Source: Saccharibacillus nicotianae
Lineage (GTDB): Bacteria; Bacillota; Bacilli; Paenibacillales; Paenibacillaceae
Direction: 5' to 3'
DNA length: 64,000 nucleotides
NCBI RefSeq assembly: GCF_042681745.1
Contig: NZ_JBHUGF010000010.1
Location: 2,666,001 to 2,730,000 of the forward strand
Shown one piece after another: positions 33,424 through 43,413 of this stretch. The first letter of the stretch is position 1. Each line of letters begins with the position of its first letter. The notes beneath the pieces are model-generated. The model was not told the origin of the DNA and made no database searches. It was given only the letters and a program-made list of their open reading frames with translations. Position numbers and translations under genes: made by a program.

Positions 33424-33954
33424 ATGACAACACACCAAATTGAACAATTATATGTTGAAGGTATTATCAATGACGATACACTAACAGATATTTTGCACCA
33501 ATGGGCAGTTGTGCCTTTACTGTATGATGATGGTCATGAGATCAAAGTTGAAGATTATTTCAATCATCTAGAACATTCTTTAGGTGTAGAAGCTTATGCG
33601 GCTGCTCAATCATTATATGAGCTATCTGTGCAAGCTTCTCGCCGGTTTGCAGAACCCGATGTATATGAAGTATTGCAAGACTGTATCAGCTTACAGGAAG
33701 ACCTGTGGATGACTAATGTTCTGAGATTGGGAGATTGGATTCACTGGATGGAACAAGCAGCTCAAGGACAATTGAATCTGCCTGTCGTTGATTTCCATAG
33801 TTTGTTCGAAGATTTGCCAGAAGGATATATGATTCAAGATTTCCATGATGATCTATTATTTATGCTTGAACAAGAAGATCATCCTAAATATCAAGAAGCT
33901 TTACAGCAACAACAATCATTGTACCGTCAGCTAGGTGTATCTGCTTCATCATAG
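33424..33954 (+). CDS. Acidic protein of unknown function
   Basis: I do not recognise this 176-residue protein. It is strongly acidic and mostly helical (VEAYAAAQSLYELSVQASRRFAEPDVYEVLQ; MIQDFHDDLLFMLEQEDHP), with no Cys cluster, signal peptide or membrane segment. The start has a TTGGAGG site. It follows the Cys-rich gene and ends at a strong terminator. Confidence 0.7.
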   Translation: MTTHQIEQLYVEGIINDDTLTDILHQWAVVPLLYDDGHEIKVEDYFNHLEHSLGVEAYAAAQSLYELSVQASRRFAEPDVYEVLQDCISLQEDLWMTNVLRLGDWIHWMEQAAQGQLNLPVVDFHSLFEDLPEGYMIQDFHDDLLFMLEQEDHPKYQEALQQQQSLYRQLGVSASS

Positions 33955-33995
33955 AGCGACTATGCTGAATACTTGCTTACTATCCATTTCAGATC

Positions 33996-34033
33996 AAAAA
34001 AAGACGCTCAGCTATTAGCTAGAGCGTCTTTTT
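33996..34033. terminator. Bidirectional terminator before the first protease
   Basis: AAAAAGACGCTC pairs with AGAGCGTCTTTTT around a short A/T-rich loop; T-runs are present on both strands. Confidence 0.85.
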
Positions 34034-34073
34034 GTTACATCATACTTATTAGCGTGCATACACTACTTCTATA

Positions 34074-37000
34074 TTACTTTTTAGGAGCAGTAATTTTAAC
34101 CAATGCATTTACAGTTACTGTTGCTGTTGGATCAGTCACTGAAGTGATTTGAACTTTCAATTTCACCATACGTGATCCAGAAGCTGGATATTTGATTAAT
34201 ACACCATTGTTATTTACATATTTCGGATCATCGCTAGACAATACTTTGTAATCTAAACGATTATCTGTTGGTAATGTAAATACAGATTGTCCAAGGACAT
34301 TGTTACCATCAATGATATAGTTAAACGGTTTTTTCGCTGTTGCAATACGCGTTTTCTCTGTACCTACAATACGGTATTGAGCAGAAGAAGTATGAATAGA
34401 ACTGTCATCTACTGCACCTGTTGGAGATACATTGTAAGCAGCCAATTGCAATTTGTATGTGCCTGGCTCTAGTGCTTTAAGAGATACTTTACCATTTTCA
34501 GAAGCCATAATTACATTATCGATATCATTGAACTGGTAGTATCCTGGAGTAAATAAAGGATAACCTTCTTCGGTTGGAGACTGAACATATTGAGCTGCTG
34601 TTCCTCTAAGCTCATCATCCAGACCATATACGTTCAACTCGATAACATTAGAATCTTTAGATGTTAAATGGAAACCAACATCTGCTACATCCTGCTTGCC
34701 ATCCAAACGAATATTAGTATTGCTTACTGTTACTTCTTGAATACCCAAGCCTGTATCCGGTAATTCAGTACCTACATGAAGTACAAATGGTAAATGCAAT
34801 GTCGGATATCCGTTCGCTGTTAACACCACTTCGCCTTCATAAGCACCTGTTGCCGCAGAAGCATTAGGTTTCACAGCTAATGAGAATTCTTTTGTTGAAT
34901 TGCCGCCTAGCAAGATAGAACCATTAGCATCCAATCCTTTAAGTGTAGCACTGATATTACTTACATCCGGTGTTGAAGTCGGGTTGTAAGGATCAGAAGT
35001 TACATCAGGATGCAATTTGATACTTGCTTTGTAAGACACTGATAATGAAGAAGTGTTTTTCAATTGCAGTTTTTTCGTTTGTTCTGCACTACCTGGTTTT
35101 AATACGCCAAATGCAGCAGAAGAACCATAGTTAGTGACTGTTTTCTTATTCAAGTTTTTATCTAGAATCACGATAGGTTCTACAGTTTCCAACAAAGCTG
35201 GAGAGTAGACTGCTGAAGCTACATTTGCACGTCCAGCACCTTGAGAATAGACATCATATTGTTGATCATTTTCATCTTTGATCACATCTGCTGTATTCAC
35301 CAATGCTGCGCGAATATCAAATGGTGTCCAATCAGGATGTTCTTGTTTGAGCAATACAGCTAGACCTGCGATATGCGGGCTTGCCATACTTGTTCCGTTT
35401 TGACGCGTATACGCTTCTGCATACGAAGCATCTTTGATAAATTTACCATACGCAGGAATTGTTGATTCAATACTTACACCTGGAGCTACAAGATCTGGCT
35501 TGATCCCTAACAATCCATCTTGGTTCGGGCCGCGTGAACTGAAGTCAGCCATTGTATCGCCACGTTTTTCTGTTTTCGGATAACTACTTCCGAATTTGAA
35601 TGTTAGTGCATCAGCAGAAGATTTCAATGCTTCTCTTGCAAGAGCACGTCCTTCTTTACCAGCCATATCAAATGTCGGGATGTATTCAAAACCATCACCC
35701 AAGAAAGCACTAGAACCGATTTGTCCGTCACGTCCACTTACACTTTCAGACAAATCTGCTTGCAATGGATTAGATGCTTTGACATTACCGTTGAAAATGA
35801 TCGCGGCTTTGGCTCCATTTTCTTTAGCTACTTTGATTTTGTCTACGAATGTAGCACTACCACGCGAGATCAAAACCACTTTATCTTTTACATCTTTACC
35901 TACATAATCACCAACAAGACCTAATCCTACATAGACACCGTCTAATGGAGAAGTACCCAGTACTCTTTGGAAATCTTCATTTCCTGTACGCCAAGCCATC
36001 AAGTTCAATCCATATGATTGACCGTAAGCATCTGCGGTTACTGTTGTGATGTCATCTGCATTGTGATAATTAACTGCCGCAGCACTGACTGCTTCTGCTG
36101 TATCTTCAGCTTCATTTTTGTATACAGAAGCTGTTACTGTCGAAGTAAACTGTTTGGTCGGGATAGTAGAAGCTCCTACAGAAATTGCCAACTGAGACGA
36201 TGCAGGTGAACCCATAGAATAGTAGTAATATCCTTGTTTGGCTGCATTACCATTCGCAATAACAGCAACTACACCGCTAAGTACAGCATTGTTGATTGCG
36301 ATAACGTCAGGTGAGTTGACATCTTTTTCAGCATCAGAACCTAGAGACAAGTTGATAACGTCCATACCGTCTTTGACTGCACGTTCGATCCCATCAATAA
36401 CCTGTGCCGAAGAACCAGAAGAACGTCCTGTTTCTGCATTACGTCCTAATACTTTGTAGACATAAAGGTCTGCATCATAAGCGATCCCTTTTTGTACAAT
36501 ATCGCTTGTTTTGTTAGCGGCACGACCTACAATTGTTCCCGATACGTGAGTACCATGCGATGTACCGGCAAATCCTGTACCATATGGATCGTCCTCAATA
36601 GCGATCGGTGGCTCTTCATAAGGATCGTTATCTTTTTCAAAAGAATCGTATCCGCCTTTATAAGCGCCTTTTAAGTCTGGATGCTCATAATCGACACCTG
36701 TATCAATTACACCCACTTTAACACCTTTACCTGTCAAACCTTTTTGCCAAGCTACAGGTGCACCAATTAAGTTCAAAGGTGAAGCATCATATGTAGCAGT
36801 TGTTGCTGTAAGCGAAGGAGGGTCTTGTACGGGAATGGTGTAGTACACACTATTCTCATAAATAGATTTCACACCTGGCAATTCCGCTAATTTGGGAATT
36901 TGATTCGCCGGGATAGAAACTTCCATACCGTTAAGAACCGTATTGTAACGATAGTTTACTTTTAACAAAATGCCTTTTTCTTTAGCTGCATTCACGATAG

Positions 37001-37349
37001 TCGCTTGTTGAGAATCAATCGCTTTTTCTGTTGATTCAGTTGCAAAGCTACGTACGCCTGCTTCAGCAGCATATTGACCTACAGCCACTGGCTGATTCGA
37101 TAATTGCACAATCACGCGAACTACTTTGCTAGAAGTTACATTTAATTTAGGAGAAATAATCGGTGCTTCGTTAGAAGTCTGATTTAGTAAAACACTTGGT
37201 AGATTACGTCCTATTTCATAAGGAGAGGATGCTGTACCTGTGCCTGCTTCAGCTGCGAAAGAAGCAGTCGGCGATAATAAAGTACCTACAGCAAGAACTG
37301 CTGCCATGGAGACAACAGAAAATTTACGGATAACGTGTAACTTCGTCAA
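34074..37349 (-). CDS. Secreted S8 subtilisin-like protease, paralogue 1
   Basis: This 1091-residue protein has a signal peptide (cut near FAAEA, residue 33), an inhibitor I9-type propeptide (about 75-172), an S8 catalytic domain with Asp216 (VIDTG), His265 (SHGTHVSG) and Ser654 (NGTSMASPHIAG), a PA domain inserted between His and Ser (about 470-560; DKVVLISRGSATFVDKI), and C-terminal beta-sandwich regions (about 740-1091). This is the plan of Vpr-like cell-envelope proteases, with a longer C-terminus. The start is TTG behind GAGGGAAATCA. It is a single gene with a tandem paralogue upstream. Confidence 0.93.
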   Translation of the reverse strand: MTKLHVIRKFSVVSMAAVLAVGTLLSPTASFAAEAGTGTASSPYEIGRNLPSVLLNQTSNEAPIISPKLNVTSSKVVRVIVQLSNQPVAVGQYAAEAGVRSFATESTEKAIDSQQATIVNAAKEKGILLKVNYRYNTVLNGMEVSIPANQIPKLAELPGVKSIYENSVYYTIPVQDPPSLTATTATYDASPLNLIGAPVAWQKGLTGKGVKVGVIDTGVDYEHPDLKGAYKGGYDSFEKDNDPYEEPPIAIEDDPYGTGFAGTSHGTHVSGTIVGRAANKTSDIVQKGIAYDADLYVYKVLGRNAETGRSSGSSAQVIDGIERAVKDGMDVINLSLGSDAEKDVNSPDVIAINNAVLSGVVAVIANGNAAKQGYYYYSMGSPASSQLAISVGASTIPTKQFTSTVTASVYKNEAEDTAEAVSAAAVNYHNADDITTVTADAYGQSYGLNLMAWRTGNEDFQRVLGTSPLDGVYVGLGLVGDYVGKDVKDKVVLISRGSATFVDKIKVAKENGAKAAIIFNGNVKASNPLQADLSESVSGRDGQIGSSAFLGDGFEYIPTFDMAGKEGRALAREALKSSADALTFKFGSSYPKTEKRGDTMADFSSRGPNQDGLLGIKPDLVAPGVSIESTIPAYGKFIKDASYAEAYTRQNGTSMASPHIAGLAVLLKQEHPDWTPFDIRAALVNTADVIKDENDQQYDVYSQGAGRANVASAVYSPALLETVEPIVILDKNLNKKTVTNYGSSAAFGVLKPGSAEQTKKLQLKNTSSLSVSYKASIKLHPDVTSDPYNPTSTPDVSNISATLKGLDANGSILLGGNSTKEFSLAVKPNASAATGAYEGEVVLTANGYPTLHLPFVLHVGTELPDTGLGIQEVTVSNTNIRLDGKQDVADVGFHLTSKDSNVIELNVYGLDDELRGTAAQYVQSPTEEGYPLFTPGYYQFNDIDNVIMASENGKVSLKALEPGTYKLQLAAYNVSPTGAVDDSSIHTSSAQYRIVGTEKTRIATAKKPFNYIIDGNNVLGQSVFTLPTDNRLDYKVLSSDDPKYVNNNGVLIKYPASGSRMVKLKVQITSVTDPTATVTVNALVKITAPKK

Positions 37350-37491
37350 ATGATTTCCCTCATTTCGTTAAGTTAGATAGTCTGTGTAATGATTTGTTAC
37401 CGAACTAAAACGTAGCCCCAGAATTAAATCGTTAATATATGACTTTATGTGTAAGCTATAATAACCTCCTTTACGAAGAATGTGAGGAATA

Positions 37492-37523
37492 TTTTGTAAC
37501 ATAAAGTTATATTACCACCTGAA
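37492..37523 (-). promoter_or_regulatory. Conserved 32-bp block upstream of protease 1
   Basis: The block matches 41093-41124 (upstream of protease 2) at 27 of 32 positions without gaps, and all five differences are transitions. It lies 143 bases before the start codon, inside an otherwise diverged 389-base gap (37350-37738) that also holds the terminator of paralogue 2. It is probably a shared promoter or operator. Confidence 0.55.
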
Positions 37524-37643
37524 TTAACCAGTGGCTAGATATTTTATCCATCTATAGACAAAATTTGCGTTAGTTATAATGAAATAATGATTTTTTATCA
37601 ATCTTTAACCAATTTTTTAATATATATTACATTAAATGGAATA

Positions 37644-37712
37644 AAAAAGAACCTTTCCAATAACACAATTTTACCCGCAGGTTTGGTGTGTCTATTAGAA
37701 AAGGTTCTTTTT
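37644..37712 (-). terminator. Terminator of protease 2
   Basis: AAAAAGAACCTTT (37644-37656) pairs with AAAGGTTCTTTTT (37700-37712). The loop is large (43 bases). Confidence 0.75.
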
Positions 37713-37738
37713 ATATTTAGCATTATGCTATTTTTGAA

Positions 37739-40700
37739 TTATTTTTTAGCTGCTTTGATTTTGACTAACGCTTTGACTGTTGTTTGAATTGTAGGATCGG
37801 CTACTGAACGAATCTGGATATTCAATTTGACGATACGTGAACCAGACGTTGGATATTTTAAAAGTATTCCGTTGTTGTCTACGTATTTGGCATCGCTTGT
37901 AGATAATATTTTGTATGTGAGCCGATCTGTATCATTCAGTGCAATCACAGGCTTACCTATAACCTGTTGTCCATCCAAAATATAATGGAACGGCTTTTCA
38001 GCAGTATGAATCCGATCTTTTTCTGTACCTGTAATGATATACGATGAGTATGCAGGATAAACAGAGTTAGGATCTGTAACGCCTTGTGGACTTACATGAT
38101 ATACCGCTAATTGTAATTTGTACTGTCCGGGTGAAAGTGTTTTTAAAGAAGTTCCATTATTATCAGCGACCATGACTACATTATCGATATGATTAAAGTT
38201 ATAATACCCTGGCTTGAATAATGGATATCCTTCCTCTGTCACAGGTTGAACGACCTGCGCTAGTGTTCCTTGAGCTACATCGTTCATATCGTATACATTC
38301 AATTCCATCACATTGGAATCTGTAGCTGTCAAATGATAACCGATATCGATACTGTCTTGCTTGCCATTTAAACGAATATTGCGATCACTTAGCGTCACTT
38401 CTTGTATCCCTAATCCAGCATCTGGAAGACTAGCTCCTACATGCAGTACAAATGGTAAATGTAGTGTAGGATACTCGTTAGCAGTTAACACCACTTCTCC
38501 TTCGTAATCTCCTGTTACAGCAGTAGTATCCGGTTGAACTGCCAAAGCAAACTCTTTGGTCGATTTGCCGCTGACTAAAATAGTACCGTCTGGATTGACT
38601 CCTTTTAACCTTGCTGCAATATGACTTACATCTGGTGTTGCTACAGGCTGATAAGGATCTGAAGTAACACTTGGATTCATGTGTACACTAGCTTGATATT
38701 GAACACTCGTTGTCGATGTGTTTTTGAGCTGTAATGTTTTGGATTGTTCTACTCCACCTGCCGCGATCACGCCAAAAGCAGCAGACGAACCGTAGTTAGT
38801 CACTGTTTTCTTTTTCAATTGTTTATCCAAAATAGTAATCGGTTCTACCGTTTCCAGAACAGCAGGAGAATAGACAGCATCTACTACATCAACACGTCCA
38901 CTTCCTTGAGAATAGACATCATATAATGTACCTTTTTCATCTTTGAGCGGCTTCGCGGTATTAGCTAACACTGCTCGAATATCAAAAGGAGTCCAGTCAG
39001 GATGCTCTTGTTTTAGCAAAACAGCTAACCCCGCTACATGAGGACTCGCCATACTGGTTCCATTTTGTCGTAAATAAGCTTCTTTGTACGAAGCATCTTT
39101 AATCCATTTGCCATACGCTGGAAATGTTGATTCAATATTGGTACCGGGTGCCACCAAATCGGGCTTAATTCCAAGTGATCCATCCTGATTGGGTCCACGA
39201 GAACTAAAATCAGCTATCGTATCTCCTATCGAAGATGTTTTGGGATACTGATTGCCGAATGTAAATGTTAATGGTGTAGCAGGAGATTGTACAACTTTTC
39301 TTGCTAATGCACGCCCCGCTTCACCCGCCATATCAAAACTTGGAATATACGGATAACCATCGCCAATATAAGCTGCGCTTCCGACATTTCCATCTCGCCC
39401 TGCAATATGTTCGGATAAGTCAGCTACAGTTGAATCATTGGCTTGCGCATCTCCGTTAAAAATAATAACTGCTTTGGCTCCTTTAGATTTGGCAAGTGTG
39501 ATTTTGTTTGTAAATTTAGAACCTCCACGCGAGATCAATACCACTTTATTTTGTACATCTTTACCTTTATAATCATTATCCAATCCTAAGCCAACATATA
39601 CCCCTTGATACAAAGTATCTCCTAAATATTGAGCAAAATTGTCTTGTTTGGTGCGCCATGCGATAGCATTTAACGGATAACTTTGAGCATACGTATCTTT
39701 ACTAACTGTATCAGCACTATAGACGGAAGCTGTGACAGTCGCTTGATATTGAGTGCCAGGAACAGTTGAAGCTCCTACAGAAATCGCTAGTGGTGAACTA
39801 GCTGGAGAACCTAACGAATAATAATACGAACCTGGAGCGGCCGCATTCCCGTTAGCAACCACAACCACGACACCGCTTAATACCGCATTATTAATCGCAA
39901 TCACATCTGGCGAGTTAACATCTTTGTCTGCATCTGTACCTAACGATAAATTAATAACATCCATACCATCTTTGACAGCATGTTCAATCCCATCAATAAT
40001 TTGCGCTGTTGTCCCTGTAGAACGTCCTGTCTGCGAATCACGTCCTAATACTTTATAGACATGAAGTTCTGCATCATAAGCGACTCCTTTTTGCGTAATT
40101 TCGCTTGTCTGGTTCGCTGCTTGACCTACGATTGTCCCGGATACATGTGTACCATGCGATGTGCCGGCAAATCCTAATCCTTGAGGATCATCTTTCACAG
40201 ATAATGGAGGATCTTCATAAGGATCATTATCATGATGTACAGAATCGTATCCTCCCTTATAAGCGCCTTTCAAATCAGGATGTTCATAATCTATACCTGT
40301 ATCGATTACACCGACTTTGACTCCTTTGCCGGTTAACCCTTTTTGCCAGGCTATCGGAGCGCCGATTAGATTGAGTGGTGAAGCATCATATGTAGCACTT
40401 GTTGCAGTGAGTGTAGCTGGTTCCTGCACAGGAATTGTATAATAATTATTATTTTCGTAAATCGATTTGATACCCGGAATTGTAGCCAACGTTGGAATCT
40501 GATTGGCAGGTATAGAAATCTCCATCCCGTTCAGTACAGTGTTATAGCGATAATTGACAGTCATCTTTATTCCTTTAGCTTGAGCAGCAGATGTAAAATG
40601 AGACTGCTGTGAATCTATCGTTGTAGCGGTAGATGCTATGACTTGTGTATCTTCTACCGATTGTGTGGTTAAACTTTGTACTCCTTTATCAGCTTCATAC

Positions 40701-40969
40701 TGATCTACAGCAACAGGTTCATTATTCAGCTGTACAATCACTCTAATCATTTGACTGGATTTCACATTGATATGGGATGAAATAATTGGAGCCGTATTAG
40801 CAGATGAATGTAATAAGGTTGTATTCGCTGTTGATGTTAACTGATACGGAGAATTGATCGTGCCTAGTTCAGCCGCAAAGGAACGAGTTGGTGATAGCAA
40901 AGTACTTACCGTAAGTAATGCTGTTATTGTAATCATAGAACAGGTACGCATAGCTTTGACTTTATTCAA
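37739..40969 (-). CDS. Secreted S8 subtilisin-like protease, paralogue 2
   Basis: This 1076-residue protein has the same plan as its neighbour: a signal peptide ending near SFAAE, an I9-like propeptide, Asp in VIDTGIDYEHPDL, His in SHGTHVSGTIVG, an inserted PA domain (QNKVVLISRGGSKFTNKI), Ser in NGTSMASPHVAGLA, and C-terminal beta-rich domains. Long stretches are identical to paralogue 1. The main differences lie in the propeptide, the PA domain and the C-terminus, so the two may differ in target. The start is a TTG behind GAGGGATATCA, the same arrangement as in paralogue 1. Confidence 0.93.
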   Translation of the reverse strand: MNKVKAMRTCSMITITALLTVSTLLSPTRSFAAELGTINSPYQLTSTANTTLLHSSANTAPIISSHINVKSSQMIRVIVQLNNEPVAVDQYEADKGVQSLTTQSVEDTQVIASTATTIDSQQSHFTSAAQAKGIKMTVNYRYNTVLNGMEISIPANQIPTLATIPGIKSIYENNNYYTIPVQEPATLTATSATYDASPLNLIGAPIAWQKGLTGKGVKVGVIDTGIDYEHPDLKGAYKGGYDSVHHDNDPYEDPPLSVKDDPQGLGFAGTSHGTHVSGTIVGQAANQTSEITQKGVAYDAELHVYKVLGRDSQTGRSTGTTAQIIDGIEHAVKDGMDVINLSLGTDADKDVNSPDVIAINNAVLSGVVVVVANGNAAAPGSYYYSLGSPASSPLAISVGASTVPGTQYQATVTASVYSADTVSKDTYAQSYPLNAIAWRTKQDNFAQYLGDTLYQGVYVGLGLDNDYKGKDVQNKVVLISRGGSKFTNKITLAKSKGAKAVIIFNGDAQANDSTVADLSEHIAGRDGNVGSAAYIGDGYPYIPSFDMAGEAGRALARKVVQSPATPLTFTFGNQYPKTSSIGDTIADFSSRGPNQDGSLGIKPDLVAPGTNIESTFPAYGKWIKDASYKEAYLRQNGTSMASPHVAGLAVLLKQEHPDWTPFDIRAVLANTAKPLKDEKGTLYDVYSQGSGRVDVVDAVYSPAVLETVEPITILDKQLKKKTVTNYGSSAAFGVIAAGGVEQSKTLQLKNTSTTSVQYQASVHMNPSVTSDPYQPVATPDVSHIAARLKGVNPDGTILVSGKSTKEFALAVQPDTTAVTGDYEGEVVLTANEYPTLHLPFVLHVGASLPDAGLGIQEVTLSDRNIRLNGKQDSIDIGYHLTATDSNVMELNVYDMNDVAQGTLAQVVQPVTEEGYPLFKPGYYNFNHIDNVVMVADNNGTSLKTLSPGQYKLQLAVYHVSPQGVTDPNSVYPAYSSYIITGTEKDRIHTAEKPFHYILDGQQVIGKPVIALNDTDRLTYKILSTSDAKYVDNNGILLKYPTSGSRIVKLNIQIRSVADPTIQTTVKALVKIKAAKK

Positions 40970-41092
40970 ATGATATCCCTCTTTTCAGTGACTAACGTTC
41001 ACATAATTTGGTCTTACAATCGTTTGACATAAATAAACAATACCCAATAATAACTTAAAAAATAGAGATGAATCGGCTGTTGATTATGCCAA

Positions 41093-41124
41093 TTTTGTAA
41101 TACAAAGCTATATTACCATTTGAA
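41093..41124 (-). promoter_or_regulatory. Conserved 32-bp block upstream of protease 2
   Basis: This is the partner of 37492-37523 (27 of 32 identical). It lies 124 bases before the start codon. Apart from the terminator at 41244-41285, I see nothing else in the 353-base gap. Confidence 0.55.
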
Positions 41125-41243
41125 GCAATACTCGACCAGACCTAATATATAAATAATGATGATGTTTTGCCAAGGATAGTTTTGATGTTTTTTAATCATT
41201 ATATTGTGGAGAAATACTATAGTTATTCCTTGTATTGAAACCA

Positions 41244-41285
41244 AAAACCACCTTTACCTGACCTATAGGTGAAAGTGGTTTTTTT
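41244..41285 (-). terminator. Terminator of the GbsR-like gene
   Basis: AACCACCTTTACCT pairs with AGGTGAAAGTGGTT (one bulge), followed by T's on the + strand and A/T-rich sequence on the minus strand. Confidence 0.7.
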
Positions 41286-41322
41286 ATAGAGTGCTATTCT
41301 ATTGTTGTTATCATGTATTATT

Positions 41323-41877
41323 CTATTCTTCTTTAGGTACAAAATCGAAAATCTGTCCTTCTTCCATAAGATCGATTAAGCGATCTAACCACATATAATA
41401 GCGTACGGCTTCTTCCATTTTTTCTTTATCTTTGATCAATACTTGTGTAGCAGGTGACTCACTATCCAGATCTACTATCAATTTATCGATTTCTTTGATC
41501 GATTTGCGTAATACTAAAATATTACTTTCAACTGATTGACGCCATTTGATAGCGAAAAAATCAGTAAATGTCTGGTACCAATCATATTCTACTTCATATA
41601 AGTCTTTGCGCGATCCTTTTTCCCATACTTTATTGACCATACGCAAATCTAACAAATTACGGATACCTGTACTCATACTTGTTTTGCTCATTGCCATTTC
41701 TTTTCCCATATCATCTAGAGTCATAGGCTTGTCTGCAAAAAAGAGCATGCCATATAAATGTCCTGTAGATAATGTAACTCCATATAAATCCATATTGCGT
41801 CCTATTACTTCAATTACTCGCTTTCTTACTTTCTCTACTGCTTCTTGTTGTGACTCATCTAATTGGTCCAAGCTCAT
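41323..41877 (-). CDS. GbsR/OpcR-type MarR-like regulator of osmoprotectant uptake
   Basis: This 184-residue protein has a MarR-type winged helix (YGMLFFADKPMTLDDMGKEMAMSKTSMSTGIRNLLDLRMVNKVWEKGSRKDLYEVEYDW) followed by a helical C-terminal half. The MSKTSMSTGIRNL recognition helix and GSRKDLYEVE wing are typical of the GbsR family, which in Bacillus responds to choline or betaine. The divergent position to opuA supports control of that operon. Confidence 0.85.
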   Translation of the reverse strand: MSLDQLDESQQEAVEKVRKRVIEVIGRNMDLYGVTLSTGHLYGMLFFADKPMTLDDMGKEMAMSKTSMSTGIRNLLDLRMVNKVWEKGSRKDLYEVEYDWYQTFTDFFAIKWRQSVESNILVLRKSIKEIDKLIVDLDSESPATQVLIKDKEKMEEAVRYYMWLDRLIDLMEEGQIFDFVPKEE

Positions 41878-42033
41878 GCTTGCACACTCCTATTCTATAT
41901 ATACAGTTTGTTCTTTATGATCTGAATATTAAGTTTCTTACATCATTTTAAAAAAGTTATTGTTAAAAGTAAAGTTTCAAAATGAATAGCATCGGTGAGT
42001 ATATAAGAGAATATTAAAGTATTCCTTATAAAC

Positions 42034-42057
42034 TTTCTGTACAGTTTTTTCTGTACA
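42034..42057 (+). promoter_or_regulatory. Direct repeats upstream of the opuA promoter
   Basis: TTTCTGTACA occurs twice (42034-42043 and 42048-42057), 14 bases apart start to start, just upstream of the -35 box. It is a candidate site for the divergent GbsR-like regulator. Confidence 0.45.
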
Positions 42058-42080
42058 TACTAAATATACGGGTTTTACGG

Positions 42081-42109
42081 TTGATTTGCAAACTTATATT
42101 TGTTACAAT
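42081..42109 (+). promoter_or_regulatory. Promoter of opuA
   Basis: TTGATT (42081-42086), 17 bases and TACAAT (42104-42109) lie about 100 bases before opuAA. Confidence 0.6.
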
Positions 42110-42210
42110 TAAGCTCGTTGGTTTGCAAATGATGAAAATAATCATTTATTTTCTGTAAATATAATGTTTTTCATCTTTATCTTTCTACTATATAAAAGGG
42201 GTGACAAATA

Positions 42211-43413
42211 GTGTCTATTTTAGAAATCAAAAATGTAAGTAAATTGTTCGGTCCTAATGCAGAACAAAACGCTAAATTATTAGATCAAGGCTGGACGAAA
42301 GAAAAAATGGCGAAAGAAAAACAGATTACTGTTGGTGTCAATCGCGTAAATATGGAAATCGAAGAAGGCGAGATTTTCGTAATCATGGGATTGTCCGGTA
42401 GTGGTAAATCTACATTGGTTCGTATGTTCAATCGTCTAATCGAACCAACATCCGGTGAAATTCTTGTGAATGGTAAAGACCTTCGCAAAATGAATAAAGA
42501 ACAACTTCGCAATGTACGTCGCAAAACAATCAGTATGGTATTTCAAAAATTCGCTTTATTCCCTCATCGTAGTGTTCTCGAAAATGTGGAGTATGGACTT
42601 GAAATTCAAAAAGTGGCTAAGTCTGAACGCCGTACCAAAGCAGAGACTTCTCTTGAGTTGGTTGGACTTAAAGGCTGGGAAAACAAAATGCCTGATGAGC
42701 TAAGTGGTGGTATGCAACAACGTGTAGGTCTAGCACGCGCTCTAGCTAATGATCCTGAAGTTCTTTTGATGGATGAAGCCTTTAGTGCACTAGATCCACT
42801 GATTCGTCGTGATATGCAAGATGAATTGCTTGAATTGCAAGATAAAATGAAAAAAACAATCATCTTTATTACGCATGATCTAGATGAAGCTCTTCGTATC
42901 GGTGATCGGATTGCTCTTATGAAAGATGGAGCAGTTGTTCAAATCGGTACACCGGAAGAAATTATGATTCAGCCTGCTAACTCGTATGTGGCACGCTTTG
43001 TCGAAGATGTTGATTTATCTAAAGTATTAACAGCTTCTCATGTTATGCGCAGACCAGAAACGATTACACTTGATCGTGGCCCTCGTGTAGCGCTTGAATT
43101 GATGCGTGAACGTGGTGTATCTAACTTATTTGTAATCGATCGTTCTAAAAAACTACTCGGTATTATTACCGCAGAAGATGCTGTAACAGCTATGAAAACT
43201 CAACAAAAACTTGAAGACATCTTAATTCGCGATGTGCCTCAAGTCGAACCAGAACGTATGTTAAATGAATTATTTGAATTAGTCAGCACAGCGAAATTGC
43301 CTGTTGCTGTTGTAGATGAACGTGATCGCTTAACAGGTGTATTGATTCGTGGAGCATTACTGGGTGCACTTGCCGGCGAAGTAGATAATGGAGAGGTGAA
43401 TGAGTATGCCTAA
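42211..43413 (+). CDS. opuAA: Glycine betaine ABC importer, ATP-binding subunit OpuAA
   Basis: This 400-residue ATPase has Walker A GLSGSGKST (about 65-73), Q-loop VFQKFALFPHRSV, signature LSGGMQQRVGLARAL, Walker B VLLMDEAFSALDP and a C-terminal pair of CBS domains (about 275-390), as in ProV/OpuAA, where they sense osmotic state. The N-terminal FGPNAEQNAKLLDQGWTKEKMAKEK segment is also typical. The start is a GTG behind GGGGTGAC. Confidence 0.96.
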   Translation: MSILEIKNVSKLFGPNAEQNAKLLDQGWTKEKMAKEKQITVGVNRVNMEIEEGEIFVIMGLSGSGKSTLVRMFNRLIEPTSGEILVNGKDLRKMNKEQLRNVRRKTISMVFQKFALFPHRSVLENVEYGLEIQKVAKSERRTKAETSLELVGLKGWENKMPDELSGGMQQRVGLARALANDPEVLLMDEAFSALDPLIRRDMQDELLELQDKMKKTIIFITHDLDEALRIGDRIALMKDGAVVQIGTPEEIMIQPANSYVARFVEDVDLSKVLTASHVMRRPETITLDRGPRVALELMRERGVSNLFVIDRSKKLLGIITAEDAVTAMKTQQKLEDILIRDVPQVEPERMLNELFELVSTAKLPVAVVDERDRLTGVLIRGALLGALAGEVDNGEVNEYA

